Position numbers and translations under genes: made by a program. A DNA stretch of 64,000 bases, taken from Roridomyces roridus (taxonomy: Eukaryota; Basidiomycota; Agaricomycetes; Agaricales; Mycenaceae). The notes under the pieces were generated by a model. That model did not search any database. It was not told the DNA's origin and saw only the letters and a list, made by a program, of their open reading frames with translations. The DNA lies in NCBI GenBank assembly GCA_029378245.1, contig JARKIF010000014.1, forward strand, positions 372,001-436,000, written 5' to 3'. Positions 21,308 to 31,785 of this stretch are shown in pieces (the stretch's first letter is position 1; every line of letters starts with the position of its first letter).

Positions 21308-24300
21308 ATGCAACCCACTCCAGCGCCGTCTTCCCCGCCCAACTCTCCCCCGCCTACCAAGAACGAACCTATCGAGTACCCAGAGCCGCCAAAGAACGTC
21401 GACAGCGCCCCTTTCCGTATTCTCGTCGGCCTCTTCATCCGACTTCAGTCCGAGAGAAAGCAAGAGCGGCGGAAACAGCTTATAAGAAACTGGTTTCAAG
21501 TGTGTATCGATTCTATTCTGGTGCTTTCCGTCTAAGGGTGTACCGTAGCATTGGCGCGATGAGAAAGGGCACGACCTCTATCCCGTCTTGCGCCTCCTCC
21601 TCCCGCAGGCAAGTCAACACGCAATCGAAATCGGACATGATTACTCATTGTACTCTAGAAAGACCGCGAGCGAGCCGTCTATGGCTTGAAAGAGAAGAAT
21701 CTGGCCAAAGCCTATGGCAAACTAATGGGACTGGACTCGAATCACGAAGATGTAAAGCGGCTTTCGAACTGGAAGAGACCGACCGAAAATGAGGTATGCT
21801 TCTGGCTTCATCTTGACGTTGACCCATGCCGTTCGTAGAAAACCTCCGGCGACTTTCCGACTGTCCTCTTCGAAGTTGTCAGCAAACGATCTTCCGTCGT
21901 CGAGGGCTCCCTTTCCGTAAAAGAACTGAACGAAATCCTGGATGAGGTGAACACGGAGCAAAAATACTGGCTGTAGGCTAACTAGATACCCTGCAGTTGT
22001 CGAAATGCGGGGGCAAACAGTACGTATCCATCCTGCTAGCGGCCGGTCCACCTCATACTCGGTCTCAGGGACGCACAATCCAACCTTCTCCAGCGAGTTT
22101 ACAACCGTACAACGCCCGAGGAGCAACGTTGGATAATCCGAATTATCCTCAAAGGTTCGTCCATTGTTGTCCTTTGGCAATCTCATTCTGATATCATCCC
22201 AAGACATGGTCATATCCGTGAAAGAGACGACCATCTTCTCTGTTTTCCACCCTGATGCCCAGGACCTTTACAACACCTGCTCCGACCTCAAGAAGGTCGC
22301 GTGGGAGTTGTGGGATCCTTCGCGCCGTCTTCGAGAAGAGGTGCGTAGCAGGAGTAGTGTCCCTTCGTCATCCAATATCCGGTTTTCAGGATAAGGCAGT
22401 GAAGCTCTTCTCCCCCTTTGCTCCTATGTTGTGCAAACGACCGACCAAGACGATCGAGGGCACTGTTAGGGAGATGGGAGGGTCAAAATTCATAATTGAA
22501 GAAAAGCTTGATGGCGAAAGGATGCAGCTGCATAAACGAGGGAACGAGTATTTCTATTGTTCGAGGTTCGTTCGATCGCCTCCTTGGTGCAAACACTGAC
22601 ATTATCATTAGAAAGGGCAAGGATTATACCTATCTGTATGGCAGCCATGCTGGGACAGGAAGTTTGACGCCGTACATTGACAAGGCGTTTGACGAGGGAG
22701 TCGAAGAGTCAGTGCCAATCCGAGTCCAATTTCTACCCGACTCAAGTCCAACAGGATGATCTTGGACGGAGAAATGCTCGTGTGGGACCCTGTGTCCCAA
22801 CGGAACCTGCCTTTCGGCACACTCAAGACCGCCGCTCTCGGTACGATATCACTTTTGTCCTGTATACCTTCTGATCGACAATTCCTCGCAGGCAAGTCCA
22901 AGAAGGAGCTTAACCCGCGTCCTTGCTGCAAGTCACTTGTTCTAGACTCCCGACCTCCACTAATAATCATTTGCTAGTCAAAGTCTTCGATCTCTTGTAC
23001 ATCGACAATCTGTCTCTGATCGAAAGGTCGACCAAGTTTCGGAAGGAGACCATGAAGAAATATTTGAAAGAGGTAAAGGGGCGGATCGAATTCACAGTCG
23101 AGTGGGAGGGGAGGACTCCCCAAGATGTGCGCGACCGGATGGACGAGGTGATGGAGGCCAGAGGAGAGGGCTTAGTCATCAAGCATCCCAAGGCGCAGTA
23201 CGTGTTAAATGGGCGGAATCTTGACTGGATCAAGGTGCGATTACCCAGACGTTTTGATTCAAAAGTAGCTAATCTTTGCTCCAGGTAAAACCGGAGTATA
23301 TGGTGCGTCCCATTCCGGATAAGCTGCAGTTCTTTGACCCGAAGACAGGACAACATGGGCGAAACCGTAGATGTACTGGTGGTTGGTGAGTGGACTCAGT
23401 GGCGCATTGAACGTGAGGTTCATTATTGTAGCCGGAAACTATGGCAGTGGTTCGCGCGGTGGTGGTGTCTCCACGCTCATCTGCGCCGTGCGTGATGATC
23501 AAGTGACGGACGTTGCAAAGTAAAATACTCCATCCCATTTCCAGGCTTCCTCCTGACCTGTTCGCTGTAGATATCGTACTTTCGTCCGCATAGGGTCGGG
23601 ACTGACCTTCGCTCAATACGTCGGGATCCGCAGCAAACCATGGAAAACATGGGATCCAAAAACCCCCCCAAGTTCCTTCAAACTGCGGCTAAATCCCACG
23701 ATGACAAGGGGGATGTTTACCTCCTTCCAGAGGAGTATTGGTCTCATCTCCTCAGAGTTTGTCTTGTGTTTACATGTGCACAGCTCTTTTATCCTCAAGG
23801 TCAAAGCGGCGGAAATCGTTCAATCAGGTAGGCCAGGTGTCCCGTGGCTTGTTCAATATACAACTTCGCGGCAGACCAATACCACATGAACTATACCATG
23901 CGATTCCCAAGAGCTGTCAGCATCCGAGACGACCTCACCATTGAAGACTGTATGACTGCTAAAGGTGAGAAGCTAATCACACTTCTCGGTCGTGTCTCAC
24001 GGCCTACAGCTGTCCTGGAGTGTCGCGCGGATGAGAAAAAGAGGAAGTTGGATCATAGTGATACAGGGTATGTTTTCTCCTGCAGCCAATTCGATCTCAT
24101 CGGATTCCAGGCCCGCCAAGAAGAAGATGAAGACCGCCCCCAAGAAGGCACAACTCCAATCCGGTTTCGGAGGGCAGAGGGGGCTGAAGGATGTCAAAAT
24201 GTCGTCAGATATCTTTGGAGGGACCACGTTTGGTGAGGGCCAAAGTTGCAGGTTCTAAATCAGTTTTGATTGCCTGATAGTTGTCTTGTCTGACATGGCC

Positions 24301-25718
24301 TCGAGAACACGCGAAGAGGACAACAAACAGATTTCCATAATGTCAGTTACCTGTTTCCGCTGGCTATCTATTTTTTCCAATCATCTGCAGGATTAAATCC
24401 CACGGGGGGATTATTGCGTCCAGCGTCGCACGCAAACAATCACCCCCACTTGTGGTGTACGGCGGTACTAAAAGATGTGCGTGGCATCTCTGTGTGTTCG
24501 GCACCCTACTGAACACGGAGCAGCTCTGGAGATCAAAAATCTCATCGACAAGGGTATATACGACATCATAAAACCTCAGTGGATCAAGGACTCGATTGCT
24601 CTGGGTCAACCTGCACCGTTCCACAAAAAGCAAGGTTTTCGTGGGTTTAATGTACTGGCGGTCTGACAATGATCCAGGTACTTTTTCCATGCTACCCAAG
24701 TCCGCATCGACGACCGGGAGTACAACGAGGACGAGGATGAGGAGATGCAGTTGTTCAAGGACGAGGAGATGAACGTGGACCAGGACGAGAAGATGAACGT
24801 GGACAAGGAGGCGGGGCCAAGTGGCTCGAAATTCAACGATGAGGAAGAAGACAGGCGTCAGGCCCAGATCAAGGCAGAGGATCTCGATCCCACTATCGCA
24901 GATTGGTTCAAGGTTGACGAAGACGACAAGAACGAGGTTGTCCCAATTGCCCCCCCGGACTCGGATACAGAGAACGACTCGGACAATGCGGATGTGGCAA
25001 ACGAAGATGACGATGAGGATGACTGGATGCAGGTGAAGAATGAAGCCGAGCCCGAAGTCAGTATAGTTGTATCAGACCGTCTTCCTTGCTGATCTTTTTT
25101 CCCAGGAAGAGCCTGTAGAAGTGATCCGAATGGGAGAGACCGAGACGGCTATGGAATACGACCAAGCTTCTGATTTTCACGCACCTGTACGTGCCATAAT
25201 GGGCACTGGACCTTGACTAGAGATTTTAGGTGCTTCTACCTGGACTCGCCGAGCAACGCGCGCAAGAACGGGATGGATATTAAAGCCAAGAAACCAGATG
25301 CCATCCAAGCAAGGTATGCGCTTTACTTGTACTTTTCCTGTCAACTTACATACGAGCCAAAAGCTTCGACGAGATATCCAAACTCATCACAGAGAACGGC
25401 GGCAAAGTCGTCGACTTGAACGAGCCCAAGCTCACGCACATCATCATTGACACACGCGACGAGAGCCGGCGGGTGCAGCTCGGGAAGCGGACAGAGAAGT
25501 ATGCAGTGATCTCGGACTGTCCGGAGCGCACTGACAGAGGCACCCACAGGCCTAAACGCAGACATTTGGTTATTTCAGAGTTCATCCAAGCTTGTCTGGA
25601 TGAAGGGACGCTCCTCAATGAAGAAGGTCAGTGTCTCTGTTCGCCTTGTCAAGGCATTGAATGGAACAATACCCAGAGTTCTAGTAAGGGGAGCCTCGAG
25701 GCAAAGAAATTGATGTGA
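21308..25718 (+). CDS. LIG4: DNA ligase IV (NHEJ), with BRCT repeats
   Basis: This is the ATP-dependent ligase of non-homologous end joining, normally bound to an XRCC4/Lif1 partner. More than ten exons start at [20 protein letters not shown]. The N-terminal DNA-binding domain includes [20 protein letters not shown]. Catalytic motif I is [13 protein letters not shown] with the adenylated Lys. Then come [11 protein letters not shown], motif [11 protein letters not shown] and motif V LDWIKVKPEY. Two BRCT repeats follow ([17 protein letters not shown] region and [20 protein letters not shown] region), separated by a very acidic linker ([18 protein letters not shown]). One intron (21609-21658) appears to have a GC donor. 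The stop position is uncertain, because the last intron can be placed in more than one way between 25626 and 25718. Confidence 0.9.
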
Positions 25719-25913
25719 TGATGGGAATAATGATGTGCCGAGTCGGAGGGTGCAGTCACTTTCAGTCTCTTGTACTTAGCACATTTTGCTGTAACTCGCT
25801 CTTGTACTCTCTCCTCCTCCCCGCTCGCGTCTACACGTTCCTGCGACACCCACCGACCGGTGCCACCCCTGCGACCCCTGTCCTGCCCAGAACGAACCCC
25901 TGGCGCGTCACGC

Positions 25914-28613
25914 ATGGCATCTCCCATCTCCCAACTACTCAACTCTCTGGGTATAACCCGCCAAGATCTCAGTGAACGCAGCGAGCAAATGAAGAGGTTC
26001 CTCAGTTTTGAGCCCTCGGAAGGCTCTTCACGCGTTTCCAACGCCCAACCAGCCTCCTCCACCTCGGACTCGCAGACCCTGTCTCGCTCGAGCAGCTCGA
26101 GTGCCCTTATCACGCGTCAGCCCTCCCACCCGAGCTCTATCACGACTCACGACGCGTCACCGACCCCCGGCGCGTCGTCTGTCAAGTTGGAACCCACCGA
26201 GGAGCCTCTGCCCAGCCGCCCGTTCGACGCCATGGAGGCCGTCCTCGAGCGTCAGCGCCTCAATCGCAAGCAAAAGCGTTCCAAAAGACGCGAGCAGGAC
26301 CCACGCGAGCAGGATAGTCCCCCTGACTCGCGAGACGTGTCACCCGAAGGCCCTAGGCAGCCACTGCCCCCCCTTTCACGCGACGACTCGCGCGAAACGA
26401 GTCTTTTTCCTCGCCCTCCTGCTACCCAAGTACGTCTCTGCTTCTATTTCACCGTTTCTGCCGCTCATCTCTCGCTAGCCACCGCCGGTGACCCCCAGTA
26501 GGAGCAAACACTATCGTGAACACACTTCGTACACCGGAGTCAGTGCCACCGCGTCTTGTTCATATTTTGGCTGACCATTGATAGGCCAAGGTCCCTGTGG
26601 TGAAACCAGAGTCGCCCTCGCCCACGCCGACTTGCAGTCGTGCTCCCGCCCCAGCACCTTCACCTGCACCTGCATCTACATCTGCACCCGCACCTGCAAC
26701 TACATCTGCACCCATACCTGCAACTACATCTGCGCCCGCTTATCCCTATCCGTACTACTACTACAGTGCCGCGTACTCGCAAAGCCGCTTCCTGTCGCTG
26801 CCGTTCCGCACTGCCCCAGCGAGTACACCAGTCAAGTCAACTCGATTCCAACAATCCTCCCCCCTCCCTCCTTCGTCTCCGCCAGATGCGACATCCCCGG
26901 CATCTTCGCCAGTCCATCCTCGCCTTTTCAACGTCGTCTCTTCACCGGGACCAATGATGAGTGAAGGCGAGGAGGCAGAGAAAGCCCTGCCCTACACACT
27001 CCCCCCAGGACCTTACTCCCATGAACGGCCGCACTATTCGTATGCTGCTCTCATTGGCCAGGCAATTCTATCGTCTCCGGAACATCGGCTCACACTGCAA
27101 GAGATATACGAGTGGATCGTCACCGTATATCCTCACTATAAACGCGGGGAAAGGACTTGGATGAACAGCATTCGACATGTGCTGAGCACCACCGTTCATT
27201 TTCGTAAAATTAGTCGAGAGAGATCGGCTGGGAGGTCTCATTGGGCCATTTTTGACGACGATCTCGAGTGCTTTGCGGACAAGAATTACAGGAGACCAGG
27301 AGCTATGGTCAGGAGCCTTCCTGTTCCGAGACCAAAGAAACGGCCTGCCGAAGAGGATGTCGCGTCCAGTCCCAGTACATCCACGGTGCAGCCCCGTGCG
27401 AAGCGTTTCAAGGAAACATCTACTTCCATGGCGTCTTCTGTCCCCGCTGTAGCCTCTGAACAGCCACCCTTCCTTTTGCCTGCCCTTGTTCACCCGCAAG
27501 GGAAGCCAAAGAACAGTCGGACGGGATCGCACCACCAAAGCTACTATGAGAGTTGCAAACCAGCACCTCTTCCCTTTGTACCTTCCGACATTCTTTTCCC
27601 TCCCCTTCCTAGTGGCTCGGATCGTTTGGTGGCCATTTCTCGGAAGGAAGATAATGCAGAGGGAAACGGGGCGCCGTCTTCCCCAGTGTTGTCATCTTCT
27701 GCTCCTGGCCCGCCATCTACGCCAGACCTCACGCCGAACAATAGTTCCTCTAGCCCTATTCCCGAGAGTGATGATGCTCCGCCATCTGACGACCGCGTTG
27801 CTGTCAAGCATGAATCCAGTGATGATTCGACTCTACTACGCCCATCTCCGATTCTTGCAGGAGACCAGTCGCTTTTGCGGCCTGTACAATTCTGGCAAAA
27901 TTCAGCAGATAAAGGCCAAGCTTTACAACCTGGGATCCAGCTCCAAGATTCGGCCACCATTGAATCCGACGACGACGACGACGACGACGTACCATTGATA
28001 TTGCTTTACCAAGCCGACAAACTTGAGAAACGGAGGCAAGTCGCACCCAAGGTAATAAGTTGAATTCCTTTCTATTTTTCTTTTTTGCTGACGGGTAGTC
28101 CAGAAAGCTACTCCTTCTCCCACATTGCATCGGCGCAAGACGGCTACTGCAGCCAGGACTGGTAGTAAGAATGGGAAGCGCAAGAAAAGTAACACTGCAA
28201 GGGTTGTCCCCACCATCGCAGCCCCGTCGACACCTCCTCGAAATACCACCCGCCGCAAGACTCAGCTATCGCCGATGCATACTCCCCTTTCGCACAAGGG
28301 CGGTTCCAGATCGTACCTCGATCCACCGCCGGTCTTGGGGCATGCTGCAGGCAAGCGTCGTGCTGACGACGAGGACGTTCCCCAGGATGATGCAGAGCCA
28401 GCTGAGCTCATGCAAACGCCTTCCCGAAAACGAAACGTTTCCGGTCCTTCGGCATATCCCATCACACCTAGAAGACTGCTATTCCCCAGCGATGGCAGTT
28501 CACCCTTCCGTACCCCAGGTGGAGGCGTGTTGGGTGCTTCGCCTTTCCGCACACCGCTCGGATTTCGTGGAGGCATTTTTGATCCTCACGACCCGTCTAC
28601 ACTGCTGGACTGA
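25914..28613 (+). CDS. Forkhead transcription factor, Sep1/Fkh-like basidiomycete type
   Basis: The start is MASPISQLLNSLGITRQDL. A long Ser/Pro-rich N-terminal region includes a 24-bp coding tandem repeat (Pro-Ala-Thr-Thr-Ser-Ala). It is followed by a forkhead domain at about 27000-27300: HERPHYSYAALIGQAILSSP, LTLQEIYEWIVTVYPHYK, and the recognition helix WMNSIRHVLST. The usual NSIRHNLS is changed to NSIRHVLS, while the base-contacting Asn and His before it are kept. A poly-Asp run (near 27968) and a C-terminal TP/SP-rich region with possible CDK sites follow the last intron (about 28052-28103). Forkhead proteins of this class drive cell-cycle gene expression in fungi. The exact orthologue (Sep1, Fkh2 or Hcm1) is not settled here. 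Two or more introns lie near 26430-26585. Confidence 0.87.
26668..26739 (+). repeat. Three 24-bp coding repeats in the forkhead gene
   Basis: Three consecutive 24-bp units with few differences (unit core ACCTGCAACTACATCTGC) encode Pro-Ala-Thr-Thr-Ser-Ala-Pro-type repeats, followed by a Tyr-rich run. Confidence 0.9.
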
Positions 28614-28970
28614 AGAGCTCAGTAATCTCAATGCCGTGGGTCGAGACAGCCCTGCGGGTCTCTACGCCAAGGGCGCTTTGTACGATAGCCCGAATCCCCG
28701 TTGATGGTAGTCCGGGCAAGTGGGCGAGATGGTGGTAAACCTTGTTGTTCTTTTCTTTCTTGTGCGAGTCCTCCTTTTGCCAAGTCAAATTGCTATCGAA
28801 TTCTGTTGCAGTACTTTTTTCAATAAGATTGCATGTACAATTACGCCCGGCGCTCCATTTTTATGAGAATGCGATGTATCTCTGCTGTCTCGACCGCTAG
28901 GCGGCGCTGTGTTTGAAGAATGGGCTCTAATGCCAGTTGGAGGGCTGTCCGTGGTGGGACGACCACTCGA
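28614..28970. other. 357-bp convergent 3' region
   Basis: This region lies between the forkhead gene stop and the membrane-protein stop. It contains the two 3' untranslated regions. No additional gene, tRNA or repeat was recognised. Confidence 0.4.
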
Positions 28971-30066
28971 TTATATTTGTATAGAGCATGCCCGCAAACG
29001 AGCAGCGAGGGTCCGACAAGTGTCTAAAAGAAGCTTGAGAATTCCAGAAAGAGCAGAATAGCTGGAAACACGAACGACAAGTTTCGGCCGCGTCCAAGAC
29101 GAATCACCACGCAAAACGAACACGAGAATCTGGCTCGTTAACCACCACCCCCAGCTCATCGGAAAGCTTGAAGTCTTGGCCACAGTCGCGTAGGTGCGAG
29201 CGACTCTTTGTGGAAATTCGACCAGTAGCGATTTGAGAGCAAGCATATAGATGCGCGCGACTCGACTGCTAATGAGTCGATATCCGCACAGTGCGCTGAT
29301 GGTGCTCGATACGAGTGCCGCAGAGCGGTCGACGAGTCGGGGGAGTGGCTGGTCCAAGGTAATGCGAAACCTCGATGTGAGATGTACTTGACGACACGCG
29401 TCACACGAAGATGGGCAGCGAATGGTGGGTCCAAGCAAAGTGTGAACACTGCCCATTGCGCTGTCATGAGGGCCGAGTGGAATATGGGCCAGATGAAGAA
29501 GATGAACCGCATGAATTGTGCGGAGAGGTTCGCGAGCACCGCGGATAGAATCAAAGTAAGCGTCCAGGAAAGCCTGCGGTGTTCGCTGGCGACGCGTTTG
29601 TATAGGGCAGGCACCCAATATGCCCTGAGGATGTATAAGAGTAGGCATCCAATGGCAAGGACAAAGAGCCAGAAGATGAACAGGCTCTGTTTGATTGGGT
29701 CTTTCGCAAAGGGCAGAGCGGGAAAGGTGTCATCGCCGCCGCCGTCGTCGTCTGGTATCAAGAAAGGCGCGCGGAAAGCCGTCTTGTGAATCCGACGGAT
29801 TGTTTCTTTCGACAAGACGGCGGGTGCTGGTTTATGCAGATACCTGTTGAGTTTCCGCAAAAGTAGAGCACATGCCAAGAGTCCTGCGACAAAAGTGGCA
29901 CTACAGGATATGGCCACGAGATGAAAGGTCGGGCGCGGAACGTGAAAGCTCGTCGAGGTTGGCTCGAGGAACGCGTGGCTTGGCCACGCGTAAAACGACG
30001 CGTCTTTACGCACATTCGACTGTGGCGGGAATCCAAGTAGGAGAAACTCTAGTGGCCACTGACCAT
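28971..30066 (-). CDS. Unknown multi-pass membrane protein
   Basis: The model joins a single-codon first exon (ATG at 30066, then a 44-46-nt GTCAGT...CAG intron) to SNVRKDASFYAWPSHAFLEP. A 48-nt intron (GTCGTC...CAG) after LRVTR continues to PLPRLVDRSAALVSS. Hydrophobic segments include LVAISCSATFVAGLLACALL and SLFIFWLFVLAIGCLLLYIL. Others are LTLILSAVLANLSAQF, FIFFIWPIFHSALM and, near the end, SWGWWLTSQILVFVL. At least four or five membrane helices are therefore likely. A cytosolic loop is acidic (PDDDGGGDD). I recognise no family. The lone-ATG first exon is unusual but is required because the open frame has no upstream Met. It lies in tandem with RPS15, with 160 bp between them. Confidence 0.62.
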
Positions 30067-30226
30067 GAAAGTGGCTGCTTGCAAGTGTCCATGAGGATAA
30101 GATGCGCCATCAAAATCGCCGTTTCGCCTTCACACACTCAAATTCACAACACGTTGGGAGCTCATAGACATATCGCATACGCCGTGACATTTTTGTGTAG
30201 TATAATGGACACCATAAAACGACCTC

Positions 30227-30947
30227 CTACTTGAGGGGGATACTAAAAAGATGTTAAAAAGAGTTGGCATACAATATGAAAGGATACTCACAACCGTGAA
30301 GCTGGAAAGGAAGACGTTCAACGTCAATCGGTTGTTGCATACAACAAGGCAGATACTTACAGTGGGTCGCACCGATCTATCGAGTTGAGTGAGCAGAGAG
30401 TACACTGGAGGCGATGGAGTGCTTACACCAGGACGACCGTGCTTGACGGGCCTGTAGGAGCACGAGAACTCGGCGAGGTAGTGGCCAGTCATCTCGGGTT
30501 TTATCTCGACGTTGTTGAAGACCTTGCCGTTGTAGATACCAACGACGCTGCCAATCATCTCCGGGACGATAATCATGTCGCGGAGGTGGGTCTTGACGAC
30601 GGCAGGCTTCTCATTCGGGAGAGCCTCCTTCTTGGCTTTCCGCAGCTTCTTGATGAGACCCATCGGACGGCGCTTCAGACCGCGCTGGAAGCGACGACGA
30701 GCACGAGCGTGAACGAGCTGCAGGAAATTAACCCCAAGGTTCAACAGAATATTTTGGAGCGTACTTCAACAAACTGAGCAGCAAGAGGTCAGTATTACAC
30801 TATGAGACTGGCCGAAACACGCACGTCCTCATTGTTCATGTCGAGGAGCTTCTCCAGCTCAATACCACGGTAGGAGAAGGTACGGAAGGTTCTCTTTTTC
30901 TTGATCTCGGCGGCGAGGGCGGGATCGGTGACAGAGGCGTCGGCCAT
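30227..30947 (-). CDS. RPS15: 40S ribosomal protein S15 (uS19), with micro-exons
   Basis: A complete 154-residue uS19 protein is recovered by six exons on the minus strand. These are 30947-30825 ([20 protein letters not shown]...NNED), 30773-30765 (only 9 nt, Phe-Val-Glu), and 30717-30427 ([14 protein letters not shown] to VKHGRPG). Then come 30376-30361 (16 nt), 30301-30292 (10 nt) and 30242-30227 (16 nt including the stop). Together the last three give the conserved C-terminus IGATHSSRFIPLK. All five introns are GT-AG and 47-59 nt long, and the phases add up exactly. The protein sits in the head of the small subunit near the P/A sites, where its C-terminal tail contacts the decoding region. 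It shares a 341-bp divergent promoter with RPP2. Confidence 0.95.
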
Positions 30948-31288
30948 GTTGGGTGGTCTTGAGGATGAGGAGGTGGTCTCGAGGATTTTGCGATGAATAA
31001 GCAGCTGGGTAGTTCCCACCAGTTCCCAATCGTCACGTGCCGACCCAGTCAATATTCATCACCCGCTTCCGAGTTTTCTTCCTCTTAACCAACACCGTCG
31101 GCTAGAACGCACAAGTCCTCCCTTTGTGGATTAAATGTATGTGCTCCTCCTCCTCGTCTTTTCTGTCGTCTCATCTCCCGCACAGTGATTTGTGGCTACC
31201 GTAACCTAACCTTCCACCCGAACAACTTGAAAAAGTAGACTCGCCTCGCCGTTTTCCAAACTCTCCAGTCCTCACAAAAAATCTGCAG
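30948..31288. promoter_or_regulatory. Divergent promoter between RPS15 and RPP2
   Basis: This 341-bp space lies between the start codons of two cytosolic ribosomal protein genes on opposite strands. It contains a palindromic CACGTG at 31034-31039. On the RPP2 side, pyrimidine-rich stretches and AG acceptors (near 31184 and immediately before the RPP2 ATG at 31283-31288) suggest one or two introns in the 5' untranslated region. Shared control of the two genes is an inference from their common role. Confidence 0.55.
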
Positions 31289-31724
31289 ATGCGTCACATT
31301 GCTGCTTACCTCCTCCTCCAAATCGGCGGCAACGCCTCCCCCTCCGCTGCCGACATCAAGTCTCTCCTCGAAACCGTCAACATCGAGGCCGACGAGTCCC
31401 GCCTCGAGAAGCTCGTCTCTGAGCTCAAGGGCAAGTCCATCGACGAGTTGATCACTGAGGGCTCCAGCAAGCTCGCCTCCGTAATTATTCTTCTCTGTTC
31501 GAGTCTCTTATCTAAATTTTCGTCTAGGTTCCCTCTGGTGGTGCCGGTGGCTCCGCCGCTCCTGCTGCTGCTGGCGGTGCTGCCCCCGCTGCTGCCGCTG
31601 AGGAGAAGAAGGAAGAGAAGGAGGAAGAGAAGGTCTGTTTTCTCTGTTTTCGTTGCTGTACCTTGACTCACAACCGCTGCAGGAGGAGTCCGACGAGGAC
31701 ATGGGCTTCGGTCTCTTCGACTAA
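31289..31724 (+). CDS. RPP2: 60S acidic ribosomal protein P2
   Basis: This is a stalk protein of the large ribosomal subunit that recruits translation factors. It starts [20 protein letters not shown], with the P2-type N-terminal dimerisation domain through [18 protein letters not shown]. An intron after Ala-Ser (about 31480-31527) joins to an Ala/Gly-rich hinge ([17 protein letters not shown]). A second intron (about 31633-31680) joins the acidic [12 protein letters not shown] segment to the conserved tail [13 protein letters not shown]. The tail is what distinguishes P proteins and binds elongation factors. P2 rather than P1 is chosen on the N-terminal sequence. It is convergent with the CE15 gene, with 61 bp between stops. 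Confidence 0.95.
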
Positions 31725-31785
31725 GCGAGCGTTGTTTTGTACTGAACTCGAAAAATCAATCTTGCTTTGCATGACTTATGATACA

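Noticed and set aside
26597..26964. Cys-rich frame (TCTCIYICTRTCNY...) suggesting a secreted Cys-rich protein
   Set aside because: It is a shifted reading of the 24-bp repeat in the forkhead gene, and the forkhead frame continues through it to the DNA-binding domain.
31721..31785. C-terminal extension of the CE15 esterase into the RPP2 3' end
   Set aside because: The extended frame has no family resemblance, while the other frame gives the expected family ending and stops at 31786.
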